DNA of 64,000 bases, taken from assembly GCA_017992055.1 (NCBI GenBank), contig JAGOPK010000015.1, positions 23,819 through 87,818 on the forward strand, given 5' to 3'. The notes under the pieces were generated by a model. The model saw only the letters and a list, made by a program, of their open reading frames with translations, was not told the origin of the DNA and ran no database searches. Of the stretch, positions 17,586 to 30,240 are shown piece after piece; the stretch's first letter is position 1; each line of letters starts with the position of its first letter. The stretch comes from Burkholderiaceae bacterium (GTDB lineage Bacteria; Pseudomonadota; Gammaproteobacteria; Burkholderiales; Burkholderiaceae_C). The position numbers and the translations under genes are program-made.

Positions 17586-18740
17586 TCAATGCGCACCTTT
17601 TGGCAAGGTGCCTTCGAGCTTGGCGATGATGCCCAGCATCACCTCGTCGGCGCCGCCGCCGATCGAGACCAGGCGGCTGTCGCGGTAGGCGCGCGAGACC
17701 AGGTTGTCGATGGTGTAGCCCATGCCACCCCAGTACTGCAGGCAGGCGTCGGTGACTTCGCGCGACAGCCGGCCGCACTTGAGCTTGGCCATCGAGGCCA
17801 GCTTGGTGACGTCCTTGCCGCCCACATAGGCCTCGACCGCGCGGTAGGTCAGCGCGCGCAGCGCCTCGACCTCCGTGCGCAGCTCGGCCAGGCGGAAGTG
17901 GATGACCTGGTTGTCCAGCAGGGGTTTGCCGAAGACCTTGCGCTCGCGCGTGTAGGCGATGGTGATGTCGATCAGGTGGTCCAGGCTGCGCAGCGAGCCG
18001 GCCGCGCCCCACAGCCGCTCTTCCTGGAACTGCAGCATCTGGAACATGAAGCCCATGCCCTCCTGGCCGATCACGTGGCGCTGCGGCACGCGCACGTTGT
18101 CGAAGAACAGCTGGGCCGTGTCGGAGCTGTTCATGCCGATCTTGTGGATCTTCTGGCGGCTGATGCCGGCGGCATCCATCGGCACCATGATCAGGCTCTT
18201 GTTCTTGTGCGGCGCGCCCTCGCTGGTGTTGGCCAGCAGACAGCACCAGTCGGCCTTCAGGCCGTTGGTGATCCACATCTTGCTGCCGTTGATCACATAG
18301 TCGCCGCCTTCCTTGCGCGCGGTGGTCTTGACCGCGGCCACGTCGCTGCCGCCGCCGGGCTCGCTGACGCCGATGCAGCCCACCACGTCGCCGGCAATGG
18401 CCGGGGCCAGGAACTCGCGCCGCAGCTCGTCGGAGCCAAAGCGCGCCAGCGCCGGCGTGCACATGTCGGTGTGCACGCCGATGGCCATGGGCACGCCGCC
18501 GCAGTGGATGGCGCCCAGCGCCTCGGCCATCACCATCGAATAGCTGAAGTCCAGCCCGGCGCCGCCGTATTCCTCGGGGTACTTCAGGCCCAGCAGGCCC
18601 AGGTTGCCCAGCTTCTTGAACACCTCGTGGCTGGGAAACTCCTGCGCCCGCTCCCATTCGTCGACGAAGGGGTTGATCTCGTTGTTCACGAAGCGGGTGA
18701 CGGTGTCGTCGAGCTGGCGGTGCTGGTCGGTGAACTGCAT
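17586..18740 (-). CDS. atuD: Acyl-CoA dehydrogenase (AtuD-like, citronellyl-CoA type)
   Basis: 384 residues, FAD flavoprotein. Landmarks: EEYGGAGLDFSYS, CIGVSEPGGGSD (flavin contact), NGSKMWITNG, the FDNVRVPQRHVIG segment, and the C-terminal CLQYWGGMGYTIDN with SIGGGADEVMLGII. The CGGVPMAIGVHTDM stretch is characteristic of AtuD-type enzymes as I recall them and is absent from isovaleryl-CoA dehydrogenases. In the atu pathway it would oxidise citronellyl-CoA to geranyl-CoA. GGAGA precedes the ATG at 18740. Electrons should go to ETF, whose genes are not in the window. Confidence 0.83.
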   Translation of the reverse strand: MQFTDQHRQLDDTVTRFVNNEINPFVDEWERAQEFPSHEVFKKLGNLGLLGLKYPEEYGGAGLDFSYSMVMAEALGAIHCGGVPMAIGVHTDMCTPALARFGSDELRREFLAPAIAGDVVGCIGVSEPGGGSDVAAVKTTARKEGGDYVINGSKMWITNGLKADWCCLLANTSEGAPHKNKSLIMVPMDAAGISRQKIHKIGMNSSDTAQLFFDNVRVPQRHVIGQEGMGFMFQMLQFQEERLWGAAGSLRSLDHLIDITIAYTRERKVFGKPLLDNQVIHFRLAELRTEVEALRALTYRAVEAYVGGKDVTKLASMAKLKCGRLSREVTDACLQYWGGMGYTIDNLVSRAYRDSRLVSIGGGADEVMLGIIAKLEGTLPKGAH

Positions 18741-18792
18741 GGGTCGGTCTCCGGGTGGTGTGGTGTGTTGTGCCGTTGCGGAGGGCGCGGGC

Positions 18793-20426
<1,634 letters not shown>

Positions 20427-20430
<4 letters not shown>

Positions 20431-21314
20431 TTCAGCACCTCGGGCAGGGCGGCGCGGTGGAAGCCGTCGAAGGGGGCCGAGCGCGCCTCCTTGCCCGCCG
20501 GCCAGATGGCGCTGCCGATCGAGGCACCGCCGTCGATCTGCAGCGTGACACCGGTGACGAAGGCCGCCGCCGGGCTGAGCAGGAAGACGATGGCCGCGCT
20601 GATCTCGGCCTCGGCCGCCAGCCGGCGCAGCGGCACATGGGCCTTGAGCATCGGGATAATGCTGCGCGCCATGCCGCCATAGCTGTCCAGGCCCGACGAG
20701 GCCACCCAGCCCGGCGCCACGGCATTGACGCGCACGCCGGCCTGGGCCCATTCGAAGGCCGCGGTCATGGTCAGGTTGCTCATGCCGGCGCGCGCCGCGC
20801 CCGAATGCGCCATGCCCGGCATGCCGTTGCGGAAGTCGGCCGTCATGTTGACGATGGCGCCGCCGGTCTTCTCCATCGCCTGGGCATAGACCTCGCGCAT
20901 CATCAGAAAGCCGCCGGTCAGGTTGTTGGCCACCACCGCCTCGAAGCCACGCTTGCTGATGGCCTGCAGCGGCGCCGGAAACTGGCCACCGGCGTTGTTG
21001 ACCAGGCCGTCGATGCGGCCATGGCGCGCCAGCCCCTGGGCCACGGCGGCCTTGACCGCGTCTTCGTCGCGGATGTCGAAGGCCAGCGTGTCGCAGAGGC
21101 CACCGTCGGCGGCGATCTCGGCCGCGACCGCGTCCAGCTTGGCCTGGGTGCGGCCGCTGATCAGCACCTGGGCGCCCAGCGCCGCCAGCTCGTGCGCCAC
21201 GCAGCGGCCGATGCCGCTGCCACCGCCGGTGATCCAGACCACCTGGCCGGCAAACAGGCCGGGACGGAACACGCTGCGGTAGCCCGGCGGTGCAGCAGAT
21301 GAAGCATCGGTCAT
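20427..21314 (-). CDS. Short-chain dehydrogenase/reductase-like protein with altered active site (AtuB/AtuG-like)
   Basis: 295 residues. Rossmann motif TGGGSGIGR, NNAGGQFPAPL and the VNAVAPGWVASSG segment place it in the SDR superfamily, closest in pattern to peroxisomal trans-2-enoyl-CoA reductase and the Atu SDRs. Where that group has the catalytic Tyr and Lys (AGVYNLTK), this protein reads AGMSNLTM, so Ser179 and Met183 replace them. It may use another mechanism or act non-catalytically. First gene of the minus-strand operon, downstream of a MerR-type promoter. ATG 21314 is preferred over upstream frames that cross the promoter. Confidence 0.75.
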
Positions 21315-21358
21315 GCGGCTGGGCCGGCGATGGCCGCCGGCATGGATCGAAACGTGCC

Positions 21359-21390
21359 GCATTAGGCTGCAGGGTGACGTTAACGTCAAC
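21359..21390 (-). promoter_or_regulatory. Promoter of the atu-like operon with 19-bp spacer and palindromic operator
   Basis: Minus strand: -35 TTGACG (21389-21384) and -10 TAATGC (21364-21359) are 19 bp apart, the long spacing typical of MerR-controlled promoters. The perfect 14-bp palindrome TGACGTTAACGTCA (21375-21388) overlaps the -35 and the upstream part of the spacer. The MerR regulator gene begins 400 bp away on the plus strand. The ACGT-rich half sites recall those described for LiuR-type MerR regulators. The palindrome is certain; its function is inference. Confidence 0.65.
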
Positions 21391-21480
21391 CAGATATCTG
21401 ATAGGGAATTTCCCGGAACCGCACGGTACCAGATGGCCTTAGCATGCCGACCTCATCGCACACACGAGGATCAGCGCACC

Positions 21481-21777
21481 ATGGATCTCCAGCAATGCAC
21501 CGAGGCCCTGCGCGGCAAGGTCGGCGACAACAGCGGCCTGGGCGCCGTGCTCAAGTTCGACTGCGGCAGCGACGGCGTGGTGATCATCGACGGCCGCGCC
21601 ACGCCCAACACCGTGGACAACAACGACCGCGAGGCCGACTGCACCGTGGCCATCACGCTGGACAACCTGAACAGGCTGCTCAGCGGCGAGCTGGAGCCGG
21701 TGACCGGCTTCATGAGCGGCAAGTTCAAGGTCAGCGGCGACATGAGCGTGGCGATGAAGCTGCAGCGGGTGGTCTGA
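21481..21777 (+). CDS. SCP2 sterol-transfer-domain protein
   Basis: 98 residues, almost exactly one SCP-2 domain: DCTVAITLDNLNRLLSGEL followed by GFMSGKFKVSGDMSVAMKL, the usual C-terminal signature. SCP2 proteins bind lipids or fatty acyl-CoA in a hydrophobic pocket and may deliver acyl-CoA to beta-oxidation enzymes. Cytoplasmic, no signal peptide. GAGGA lies ten bases before the ATG at 21481. Directly followed (2 nt) by the MerR regulator gene, and divergent from the atu-like operon, so it probably belongs to the same regulon. Confidence 0.88.
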   Translation: MDLQQCTEALRGKVGDNSGLGAVLKFDCGSDGVVIIDGRATPNTVDNNDREADCTVAITLDNLNRLLSGELEPVTGFMSGKFKVSGDMSVAMKLQRVV

Positions 21778-21779
21778 GC

Positions 21780-22268
21780 ATGGCCGAGGCCCGCGCGCCG
21801 CGGCGCGCCGCCGGCGGCCTGGCGGCCGGCGCGGCCGCGGCCACCACCGCCCAGGAGGCGGTGGCCGCCCACCGCGACGACGCCACCAGCGAGCTGTTCG
21901 GCATCACCGAGCTGTGCGCGCAGTTCGGCATCACGCCACGCGCCATCCGCTTCTACGAGGACAAGGACCTGCTGCAGCCGCGGCGCGTCAACGGCACGCG
22001 GGTCTACACCCGGCGCGACCGCGCGCGCCTGGCGCTGATCCTGCGCAGCAAGGCCATCGGCGCCTCGCTGGCCGAGATCAAGCAGTACCTGGACCTGTAC
22101 GGCCAGCATGGCGAGGGCCGCGCCCAGCAGCTGAAGTGGGTGCTGCAGCGCACCGATGCGGCGATTGCCGAGCTGGAGCAGAAGAAGGCCCACATCGACG
22201 CCACGCTGGCCGAGCTGCGGCTGATCAACGGCACGGTGCGCCAGCAGCTGCCGGCGGGCAGGGGCTGA
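21780..22268 (+). CDS. MerR-family transcriptional regulator
   Basis: 162 residues. After a ~38-residue Ala-rich leader the winged-helix domain reads FGITELCAQFGITPRAIRFYEDKDLL, followed by YTRRDRARLALILRSKAIGASLAEI and a coiled-coil dimerisation helix with ELEQKKAHIDATL. No Cys pair typical of metal sensors is present, so an acyl-CoA or other organic ligand is likely, as for LiuR-type regulators. Starts 2 nt after the SCP2 gene. Presumed to bind the palindrome at 21375-21388 and control both divergent operons. The long N-terminal leader is unusual; a downstream start is possible but no ATG is seen before the domain. Confidence 0.85.
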   Translation: MAEARAPRRAAGGLAAGAAAATTAQEAVAAHRDDATSELFGITELCAQFGITPRAIRFYEDKDLLQPRRVNGTRVYTRRDRARLALILRSKAIGASLAEIKQYLDLYGQHGEGRAQQLKWVLQRTDAAIAELEQKKAHIDATLAELRLINGTVRQQLPAGRG

Positions 22269-22364
22269 GGCTGGGGCTGAGAGCCCACTCCAGAACGCGC
22301 GCCGCCGCGGCCCCACACTGGTAGGCCAAGCCCACGGCCCAGCCCAGCACTGCACCGCCCGACC

Positions 22365-23798
22365 ATGAACCCCAACGACCTGCCGCCCGCCCAGCAACAG
22401 CAGGCCGGCCTGCGCGCCGCACTGGCGCTGCAGCGCCAGGCCCACCAGGCGCATCCGCTGCCCTCGCTGGCCGAGCGCCGCGAACTGCTGCTGGCCCTGC
22501 AGGCCTTTGCGCGCGAGCACCGCGAGGCGCTGTGCCAGGCCATCAGCGCCGACTTCGGCCACCGCTCGCGCCACGAGACCCTGCTGTGCGAGGTGGCGCC
22601 GGTGGTCGACGGCGTCTCGCACACCCTCAAGCACCTGGCCGAGTGGATGAAGCCGCAGCGCCGCCATGTGGATGTGCGCGCCTTTCCCGGCGCCAGCAAC
22701 CGCGTGCTGCCGCAGCCGCTGGGCGTGGTGGGCGTGATCGTGCCGTGGAACTTTCCGCTCAACCTGAGCCTGGTGCCGCTGATCTGCATCCTGGCCGCCG
22801 GCAACCGCGCCATGCTGAAGATGAGCGAGCATTCGCGCCGCCTGGCCGCGCTGATGATGGCCACGCTGCCGCGGTACCTGCCGGCCGAGCAGGTGCAGGT
22901 GTTCGACGAGACCGGCGGCGTGGGCCAGGCCTTCTCGCGCCTGCCCTTCGACCACCTGCTGTTCACCGGCTCGGGCGCCACCGGCCGCCGGGTGATGGCC
23001 GCCGCCGCCGCCAACCTGTGCCCGGTGACGCTGGAACTGGGCGGCCAGTCGCCGGCCATCGTGGCGGCGGACTTTCCGCTGCGCACGGCGGCCGAGCGCA
23101 TCCTGTTCGCCAAGTGCCTGAACGCCGGCCAGATCTGCACCACGGTCGACCATGCCTGGCTGCCGCACGACCGGGTGGACGAGTTTGTGCGCCTGGCGCT
23201 GCAGATCGTGCCGGCGCGCTACCCGTCGCTGGAATCGCCGGACTACAGCTCGATCATCGATGCGCGCTCGTTCGAGCGCCTGCGCGCGGCGCTGGAAGAA
23301 GCCAGCGACCGTGGCGCCAGCGTGCTGCCGCTGCTGCCCGGGCCCAGCTTCGATGCGGCCACGCGCAAGATCGCGCCGCATCTGGTGATCGACGCGCCGG
23401 AAGACTGCGCGCTGATGCAGCGCGAGATCTTCGGCCCCATCCTGCCGCTGCGCCGCTACCACCGGCTGGAGCAGGTGATCCAGCACATCAACGCCGGTGA
23501 GCGGCCGCTGGCCGTCTACCCGTTCAGCCACGATGCGGACTTTGTCGACACGGTGATCGAGCGCGTGATGTCCGGTGGCGTCTCGGTCAACGACGCGCTG
23601 CTGCATGTGGGCCAGCACGACCTGCCGTTTGGCGGCGTGGGCGCCTCGGGCATGGGCCACTACCACGGGCGCGATGGCTTCCTGAACTTTTCCAAGCTGA
23701 GGCCGGTGTTCCACCAGGCCCGCTTCTCGGCCATGAAGCTGATCGGCCCGCCCTATGGCAAGCCGATCGAGCTGCTGCTGAAGCTGCTGATCAAGTGA
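22365..23798 (+). CDS. Aldehyde dehydrogenase, coniferyl-aldehyde-dehydrogenase type
   Basis: 477 residues, NAD(P)-dependent. Landmarks: VIVPWNFPLNLSL, the cofactor loop FTGSGATGRRV, catalytic Glu in LELGGQSP and nucleophile Cys in NAGQICTTVDH, then EIFGPILPL. The short length and C-terminal hydrophobic tail (LIGPPYGKPIELLLKLLIK) fit the coniferyl aldehyde / fatty aldehyde dehydrogenase subgroup, and the tail may associate with membrane. In this setting it could oxidise citronellal or geranial to the acid feeding the atu-like pathway, an inference from neighbours. It follows the MerR gene after 96 nt. Confidence 0.88.
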   Translation: MNPNDLPPAQQQQAGLRAALALQRQAHQAHPLPSLAERRELLLALQAFAREHREALCQAISADFGHRSRHETLLCEVAPVVDGVSHTLKHLAEWMKPQRRHVDVRAFPGASNRVLPQPLGVVGVIVPWNFPLNLSLVPLICILAAGNRAMLKMSEHSRRLAALMMATLPRYLPAEQVQVFDETGGVGQAFSRLPFDHLLFTGSGATGRRVMAAAAANLCPVTLELGGQSPAIVAADFPLRTAAERILFAKCLNAGQICTTVDHAWLPHDRVDEFVRLALQIVPARYPSLESPDYSSIIDARSFERLRAALEEASDRGASVLPLLPGPSFDAATRKIAPHLVIDAPEDCALMQREIFGPILPLRRYHRLEQVIQHINAGERPLAVYPFSHDADFVDTVIERVMSGGVSVNDALLHVGQHDLPFGGVGASGMGHYHGRDGFLNFSKLRPVFHQARFSAMKLIGPPYGKPIELLLKLLIK

Positions 23799-23829
23799 GC
23801 CCTTTCATCAACCGGCCCGGAGACCGCCG

Positions 23830-25035
23830 ATGAGCACCGCCTACCTGTACGACCATGTGCGCACGCCGCGCGGCAAGGGCAAAAAGGACGGTGGCCTGCA
23901 CCAGGCCACGCCGGTGTGGCTGCTGCGCACGCTGCTGCAGGCGCTGCAGCAGCGCCTGGCGCTGGACACGGCCCTGGTCGACGACCTGGTGATCGGCTGC
24001 GTCACGCCGGTGGGCGAGCAGGGGGCCGACATCGCCCGCACCGCGGTGCTGGACGCCGGCTGGGCGCAGACGGTGGCCGGCGTCACGCAGAGCCGCTTCT
24101 GCGCCTCGGGCCTGGAATCCATCAACCTGGCCGCGGCCAAGGTGGCCTCGGGCTATGAAGACCTGGTGGCCGCCGGCGGCGTGGAAAGCATGAGCCGCTG
24201 GCCCATGGGCAGCGATGGCGGCGCCTGGTTCATGGACCCGCGGCTGAACCAGTCGCTGGGCTTTGTGCCCCAGGGCGTGGGCGCCGACCTGATCGCCACG
24301 CTGGAAGGCTTTGGCCGCCAGGATGTGGACGCCTTTGCGCTGCGCTCGCACCAGCGCGCGGCCGCGGCCCAGGCCGAGGCGCGCTTTGCCCGCTCCATCG
24401 TGCCGGTGCGCGATCTGAACGGCCTGCCGCTGCTGGACCGCGACGAGACCGTGCGCGCCAATGCCAGCCTGGAGGCCCTGGCCAGGCTGGACCCCAGCTT
24501 CGCGATGATGGGGGCGATGGGCTTCGACGCCACCGCGCTGCGCAAGTACACGACGGTGGAGCGCATCGCCCATGTGCACCATGCCGGCAACTCGTCGGGC
24601 ATCGTCGACGGCGCGGCGCTGATGCTGGTGGGCTCCAGGGACGGCGGCGCCCGTGCCGGGCTCAAGCCACGCGCACGCATCCGCGCCGCGGCGGTGATCG
24701 GCAGCGAGCCGACCATCATGCTCACCGGCCCCACGCCGGCCTGCCGCAAGGCCCTGGCCAAGGCCGGCATGCAGGCCGCCGACATCGACCTGTGGGAGAT
24801 CAACGAGGCCTTTGCCGTGGTGCCGATGAAGACCGCGCGCGACCTGGGCGTGGACCCCGAGCGTATCAACGTCAACGGCGGCGCCATCGCGCTGGGCCAC
24901 CCACTGGGCGCCACCGGCTGCATGCTGCTGGGCACCCTGCTCGACGAGCTGGAACGCCGCGACCTGGCCACCGGCTGCGCCACGCTGTGCGTGGGCGCCG
25001 GCATGGGCATCGCCACCATCATCGAACGCGTCTGA
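23830..25035 (+). CDS. Acetyl-CoA C-acyltransferase (thiolase)
   Basis: 401 residues. All thiolase residues are visible: nucleophile Cys in [15 protein letters not shown] (~residue 92), NEAFAVVP, His in [15 protein letters not shown] and the second Cys in CVGAGMG. It cleaves 3-ketoacyl-CoA to acetyl-CoA. GGAGA precedes the ATG. The FadB-like gene follows after 24 nt, so the two should form the trifunctional beta-oxidation complex, taking up the products of the carboxylase pathway or general fatty acids. Confidence 0.92.
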   Translation: MSTAYLYDHVRTPRGKGKKDGGLHQATPVWLLRTLLQALQQRLALDTALVDDLVIGCVTPVGEQGADIARTAVLDAGWAQTVAGVTQSRFCASGLESINLAAAKVASGYEDLVAAGGVESMSRWPMGSDGGAWFMDPRLNQSLGFVPQGVGADLIATLEGFGRQDVDAFALRSHQRAAAAQAEARFARSIVPVRDLNGLPLLDRDETVRANASLEALARLDPSFAMMGAMGFDATALRKYTTVERIAHVHHAGNSSGIVDGAALMLVGSRDGGARAGLKPRARIRAAAVIGSEPTIMLTGPTPACRKALAKAGMQAADIDLWEINEAFAVVPMKTARDLGVDPERINVNGGAIALGHPLGATGCMLLGTLLDELERRDLATGCATLCVGAGMGIATIIERV

Positions 25036-25059
25036 ACACCGGCCACGAGGACATCCACC

Positions 25060-27198
25060 ATGAGCGACGCGATGCGTTTTGAACTCGACAGCGCCGGCAT
25101 CCTGCTGGCCACGCTGGACCTGCCCGGCCGGTCGATGAACGTGCTCAATGCCAGCACCGGTGCGGCGATTGCGGCCATGGTCGAGCGGGTCGAATCCGAC
25201 CCGGCGGTCAAGGGCCTGGTGCTGACATCGGGCAAGAAGGACTTCCTGGCCGGCGCCGACCTGGAGGGCATCCGCGACATCCAGCAGGCCGCCGATGCGG
25301 CGCTGCAGGCCTATGAGCTGTCGCTGGTGCTCAAGGGCCAGCTGCGCCGGCTGGAGCGCTGCGGCAAGCCGGCGGTGGCGGTGGTCCACGGCCAGTGCCT
25401 GGGCGGCGGGCTGGAACTGGCCCTGGCCTGCCACCACCGCATCGTGGTCGACGACGGCCGCGCCCGCCTGGGCCTGCCCGAGGTCAAGCTGGGCCTGCTG
25501 CCCGGCGGCGGCGGCACCCAGCGCCTGCCGCGCCTGGTGGGCATGCAGACCGCGCTGCAGATGATGGGCGAGGGCAACGACATCCGCGCCGACAAGGCCC
25601 TGGCCATCGGCCTGGTGGGCGAGAAGGCCGCCGACCGCGAGGCCGCCATCGCCCAGGCCCGCGCCTGGTGCCTGGCCCATCCCAAGGCCCAGCAGCCCTG
25701 GGACGCGCCCAAGTTCCGTTATCCCGGCGGCGACTCGCGCTCGCCGCAGGCGGTGCAGATGCTGTCCATCGCGCCCTCGATGGCCAGCGCCAAGAGCTAT
25801 GGCAACTACCCGGCCGTGACCCACATCATGAGCTGCGTGTACGAGGGCGGCCTGGTCGACTTCGACAACGCGCTGCAGATCGAGAGCCGCTATTTCGCCG
25901 CCTGCGTGGCCAGCCCCGAGGCGCGCAACATGCTGGGCACGCTGTGGTTCCAGCTCAATGCCATCAAGAAGGGCGCGTCGCGGCCGGCCGGCGTGCCGCC
26001 GTCCAAGCTGCGTCGCCTGGGCATCCTGGGCGCCGGCATGATGGGCGCCGGCATCGCCCATGTGTCGGCCCAGGCCGGCATCGAGGTGGTGCTGCTGGAC
26101 ACCACGCAGGAGGCCGCCGAGCGTGGCAAGGCCTACGGCCAGGGCCTGCTGGACGCGGCGGTCAAGAAGGGCCGGCGCACGGCCGCCCAGCGCGACGAGC
26201 AGCTGGCGCGCATCACGGCCACCACCGACTACGCGGCGCTGGCCGGCTGCGAGCTGGTGATCGAGGCGGTGTTCGAGGACCGCGCGGTCAAGGCCGAGGT
26301 CACGGCCCGGGCCGAGGCGGTGCTGGGCGCCGACGCGGTGTTCGCCTCCAACACCAGCACGCTGCCGATCACCGGCCTGGCCCGCGCCAGCCAGCGGCCG
26401 GCCCAGTTCATCGGCCTGCACTTCTTCAGCCCGGTGGACAAGATGCCGCTGGTCGAGATCATCGTCGGCGCGCAGACCGACGAGGCCACGCTGGCCCGCG
26501 CCTTCGACTATGTGCTGCAGATCGGCAAGACGCCCATCGTCGTCAACGACCGCCGCGGCTTCTACACCAGCCGGGTGTTCGGCACCTATGTGATGGAAGG
26601 CATTGCCATGCTGGCCGAGGGCGTGCACCCGCGCCACATCGAGCAGGCCGGGCTGCAGGCCGGCATGCCGATGCCGCCGCTGGCGCTGCAGGACGAGGTG
26701 TCGCTGAGCCTGGCCGTGCACGTGGCCGACCAGACGCGCAAGGACCTGGCCGCCGAGGGCACGCCCTACTCCGAGCACCCCGGCATGGCCGTGGTGCGCG
26801 CACTGGCCGAGCAGGGCCGGCTGGGCAAGAAGGCCGGCGCCGGCTTCTACGACTACGGCGGCGACAAGCAGCTGTGGCCCGGCCTGGCGAAGCAGTTCCC
26901 GCCCGCCGCCAGCCAGCCGCCGCAGCAGGAGCTGATCGATCGGCTGATGATCGCCCAGGCCAACGAGGCCGCGCGCTGCCTGCACGAAGGCGTGCTGCGC
27001 TCGGTGGCCGACGGCAACATCGGCTCGATCTTCGGCTGGGGCTTTGCGCCCTTCCAGGGCGGCGCGCTGCAGTACATCAACGCCATGGGCGCGAAGCGCT
27101 TCGTTGATCGCGCGCGCGAATTGGCCGCCCGCCATGGCCCGCGCTTCGAGCCGGCGCCGAATGTGGTGGCGCTGGCGGAGAGCGGCGGGCGGTTCTGA
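25060..27198 (+). CDS. fadB: FadB-like multifunctional enoyl-CoA hydratase / 3-hydroxyacyl-CoA dehydrogenase
   Basis: 712 residues, the usual FadB/FadJ size. N-terminal crotonase domain (1-~200): [28 protein letters not shown] and [17 protein letters not shown] with both catalytic Glu residues. NAD-binding domain (~315-500): [16 protein letters not shown] and catalytic His in [17 protein letters not shown]-terminal HADH domain ends near the stop. It hydrates enoyl-CoA and oxidises the hydroxyacyl-CoA. GAGGA precedes the ATG. Partner of the upstream thiolase. Its stop abuts the stop of the convergent DUF4143 gene. Confidence 0.92.
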   Translation: MSDAMRFELDSAGILLATLDLPGRSMNVLNASTGAAIAAMVERVESDPAVKGLVLTSGKKDFLAGADLEGIRDIQQAADAALQAYELSLVLKGQLRRLERCGKPAVAVVHGQCLGGGLELALACHHRIVVDDGRARLGLPEVKLGLLPGGGGTQRLPRLVGMQTALQMMGEGNDIRADKALAIGLVGEKAADREAAIAQARAWCLAHPKAQQPWDAPKFRYPGGDSRSPQAVQMLSIAPSMASAKSYGNYPAVTHIMSCVYEGGLVDFDNALQIESRYFAACVASPEARNMLGTLWFQLNAIKKGASRPAGVPPSKLRRLGILGAGMMGAGIAHVSAQAGIEVVLLDTTQEAAERGKAYGQGLLDAAVKKGRRTAAQRDEQLARITATTDYAALAGCELVIEAVFEDRAVKAEVTARAEAVLGADAVFASNTSTLPITGLARASQRPAQFIGLHFFSPVDKMPLVEIIVGAQTDEATLARAFDYVLQIGKTPIVVNDRRGFYTSRVFGTYVMEGIAMLAEGVHPRHIEQAGLQAGMPMPPLALQDEVSLSLAVHVADQTRKDLAAEGTPYSEHPGMAVVRALAEQGRLGKKAGAGFYDYGGDKQLWPGLAKQFPPAASQPPQQELIDRLMIAQANEAARCLHEGVLRSVADGNIGSIFGWGFAPFQGGALQYINAMGAKRFVDRARELAARHGPRFEPAPNVVALAESGGRF

Positions 27199-28380
27199 TC
27201 AGGCCGGCCCAGCCGGACCCGCCAGCTGGCGCAGCGCATCGCGCCAGTGGACCAGGCCCACGCCCTGCACTCGCTGGTTGCCCGGTGCCGCACTGATCAG
27301 CAGCGGCTCAGCCTGGGCCGCCGCCGCAGCGTGGCGCTGCCAGGTGTGCAGGGGCTTCAGCCATTCCGGCTGGAAGGTGGCGCCGGACTTGAACTCCACC
27401 GGCTGCAGCACGCCGGCGCGCTCGATCAGCAAGTCGACCTCGTTGCCGATGTTGTCGCGCCAGAAGTACGGCGTGCCGGCCGCGCCGCTGTGGCGCAGGT
27501 GCTTGATGAACTCGGTGATGCCCAGGTTCTCGAACAGCGCACCGCGCATCGGGTGGATGTTCAGCGTGGCGGCATCGCTGATGCCCAGCAGCCAGGCGGC
27601 CAGGCCGGTGTCGTGGAAGTACAGCTTGGGCGTCTTCACCAGGCGCTTGCCGAAGTTGACGTGATAAGGCGGCAGGCGGAAGGCCACGTAGGTGGCCTCC
27701 AGCACCGCCAGCCAGTCGCGCGCCGTGGTCTGGGCGATGCCCAGGTCGTTGGCCACGGCATTGAGGTTGAGCAGCTGGCCGCAGCGCGCGGCCATGATGC
27801 GCAGAAAGCGCTGGAACTGCAGCAGGTCGGTGATGCGGCTGACCTGGCGCACGTCACGCTCCAGGTAGCTGGCAACATAAGCGGCATGCCAGTCGGCGGG
27901 CTCGACCTCGCTGGCATGGATGGCAGGGTAGGCGCCGCGCAGCAGCAGCCGATCCAGGCTCAGGGCATCGAAGGCCGCTGCGCCCTCGGTGTAGGACAGC
28001 GGCAGCAGCTCCAGAAAGCCGGCGCGGCCGGCCAGGCTCTGCGTCACCGCCTGGGCCAGCAGCAGATTCTGCGAGCCGGTGACGATGTAGCGGCCGGGAC
28101 GCCGGTCGGCATCCACGGCGGTCTGCAGATAGGACAGCAGCTCGGGCAGGCGCTGGGCTTCATCGAGCACCACGCCCTGCGCATGGGCGGCCAGAAAGCC
28201 GCGCGGATCGACCGCCACGCGCTGTCGCACATCGGGGTCTTCCAGCGAGACATAGGCATGCCCGGCAAAGGCCTGGCGCGCCAGCGTGGTCTTGCCCGAC
28301 TGCCGCGGCCCGGTGATCACCAGCACCGGAAAGCCGCGCGCCAGGTGCAGCAGCCGGGCGTGGGCGGTGCGGGCGAACAT
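27199..28380 (-). CDS. DUF4143 AAA-type ATPase (orphan)
   Basis: 393 residues. Walker A GPRQSGKTTLARQ (~residues 24-36), Walker B-like GVVLDEAQRLPEL, sensor region VTGSQNLLL, then the DUF4143 winged-helix and nuclease-like C-terminus with NEVDLLIERAG and PVEFKSG, an Asp...Glu-x-Lys pattern resembling restriction-type nucleases. Cellular function of the family is not settled; it has been linked loosely to mobile or defence-type genes, though nothing mobile surrounds it here. A 7-bp dyad sits just upstream of the start. Transcribed alone, convergent with fadB. Confidence 0.88.
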   Translation of the reverse strand: MFARTAHARLLHLARGFPVLVITGPRQSGKTTLARQAFAGHAYVSLEDPDVRQRVAVDPRGFLAAHAQGVVLDEAQRLPELLSYLQTAVDADRRPGRYIVTGSQNLLLAQAVTQSLAGRAGFLELLPLSYTEGAAAFDALSLDRLLLRGAYPAIHASEVEPADWHAAYVASYLERDVRQVSRITDLLQFQRFLRIMAARCGQLLNLNAVANDLGIAQTTARDWLAVLEATYVAFRLPPYHVNFGKRLVKTPKLYFHDTGLAAWLLGISDAATLNIHPMRGALFENLGITEFIKHLRHSGAAGTPYFWRDNIGNEVDLLIERAGVLQPVEFKSGATFQPEWLKPLHTWQRHAAAAAQAEPLLISAAPGNQRVQGVGLVHWRDALRQLAGPAGPA

Positions 28381-28390
28381 GGATTTGCTG

Positions 28391-28411
28391 TTTCAGCTTG
28401 TGAGGCTGAAA
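28391..28411. promoter_or_regulatory. Inverted repeat in the promoter of the DUF4143 gene
   Basis: TTTCAGC and GCTGAAA are perfect 7-base arms around a 7-base centre, in the most AT-rich patch of the area, 11 bases before the start codon at 28380. On the minus strand a -10-like TACAAT (28416-28411) overlaps its upstream arm, so a protein bound there would block transcription. It could also form a short mRNA hairpin. Confidence 0.5.
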
Positions 28412-28471
28412 TTGTAAAACCTCTTGGCCGCTGCGGCCATGCCGCCCCATGCCAAGGCTTCAGCGGCTCGA

Positions 28472-30106
<1,635 letters not shown>

Positions 30107-30240
30107 GGCGGGCGGGGGCTGGGGCGCCGGGCGGGCGCAATCCGCGATTATCCGGCCCGCCGCGCTGCCAGGTGCTAAGGTCCTGGCTGCCACGGCGGAG
30201 GGCCGCGGCAGCTGTACCCATTCCAACAGGAGGATGTCCC

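Noticed and set aside
23791-27135. Minus-strand open frame of about 1114 codons
   Set aside because: Antisense to the thiolase and FadB-like genes, which have full catalytic motifs.
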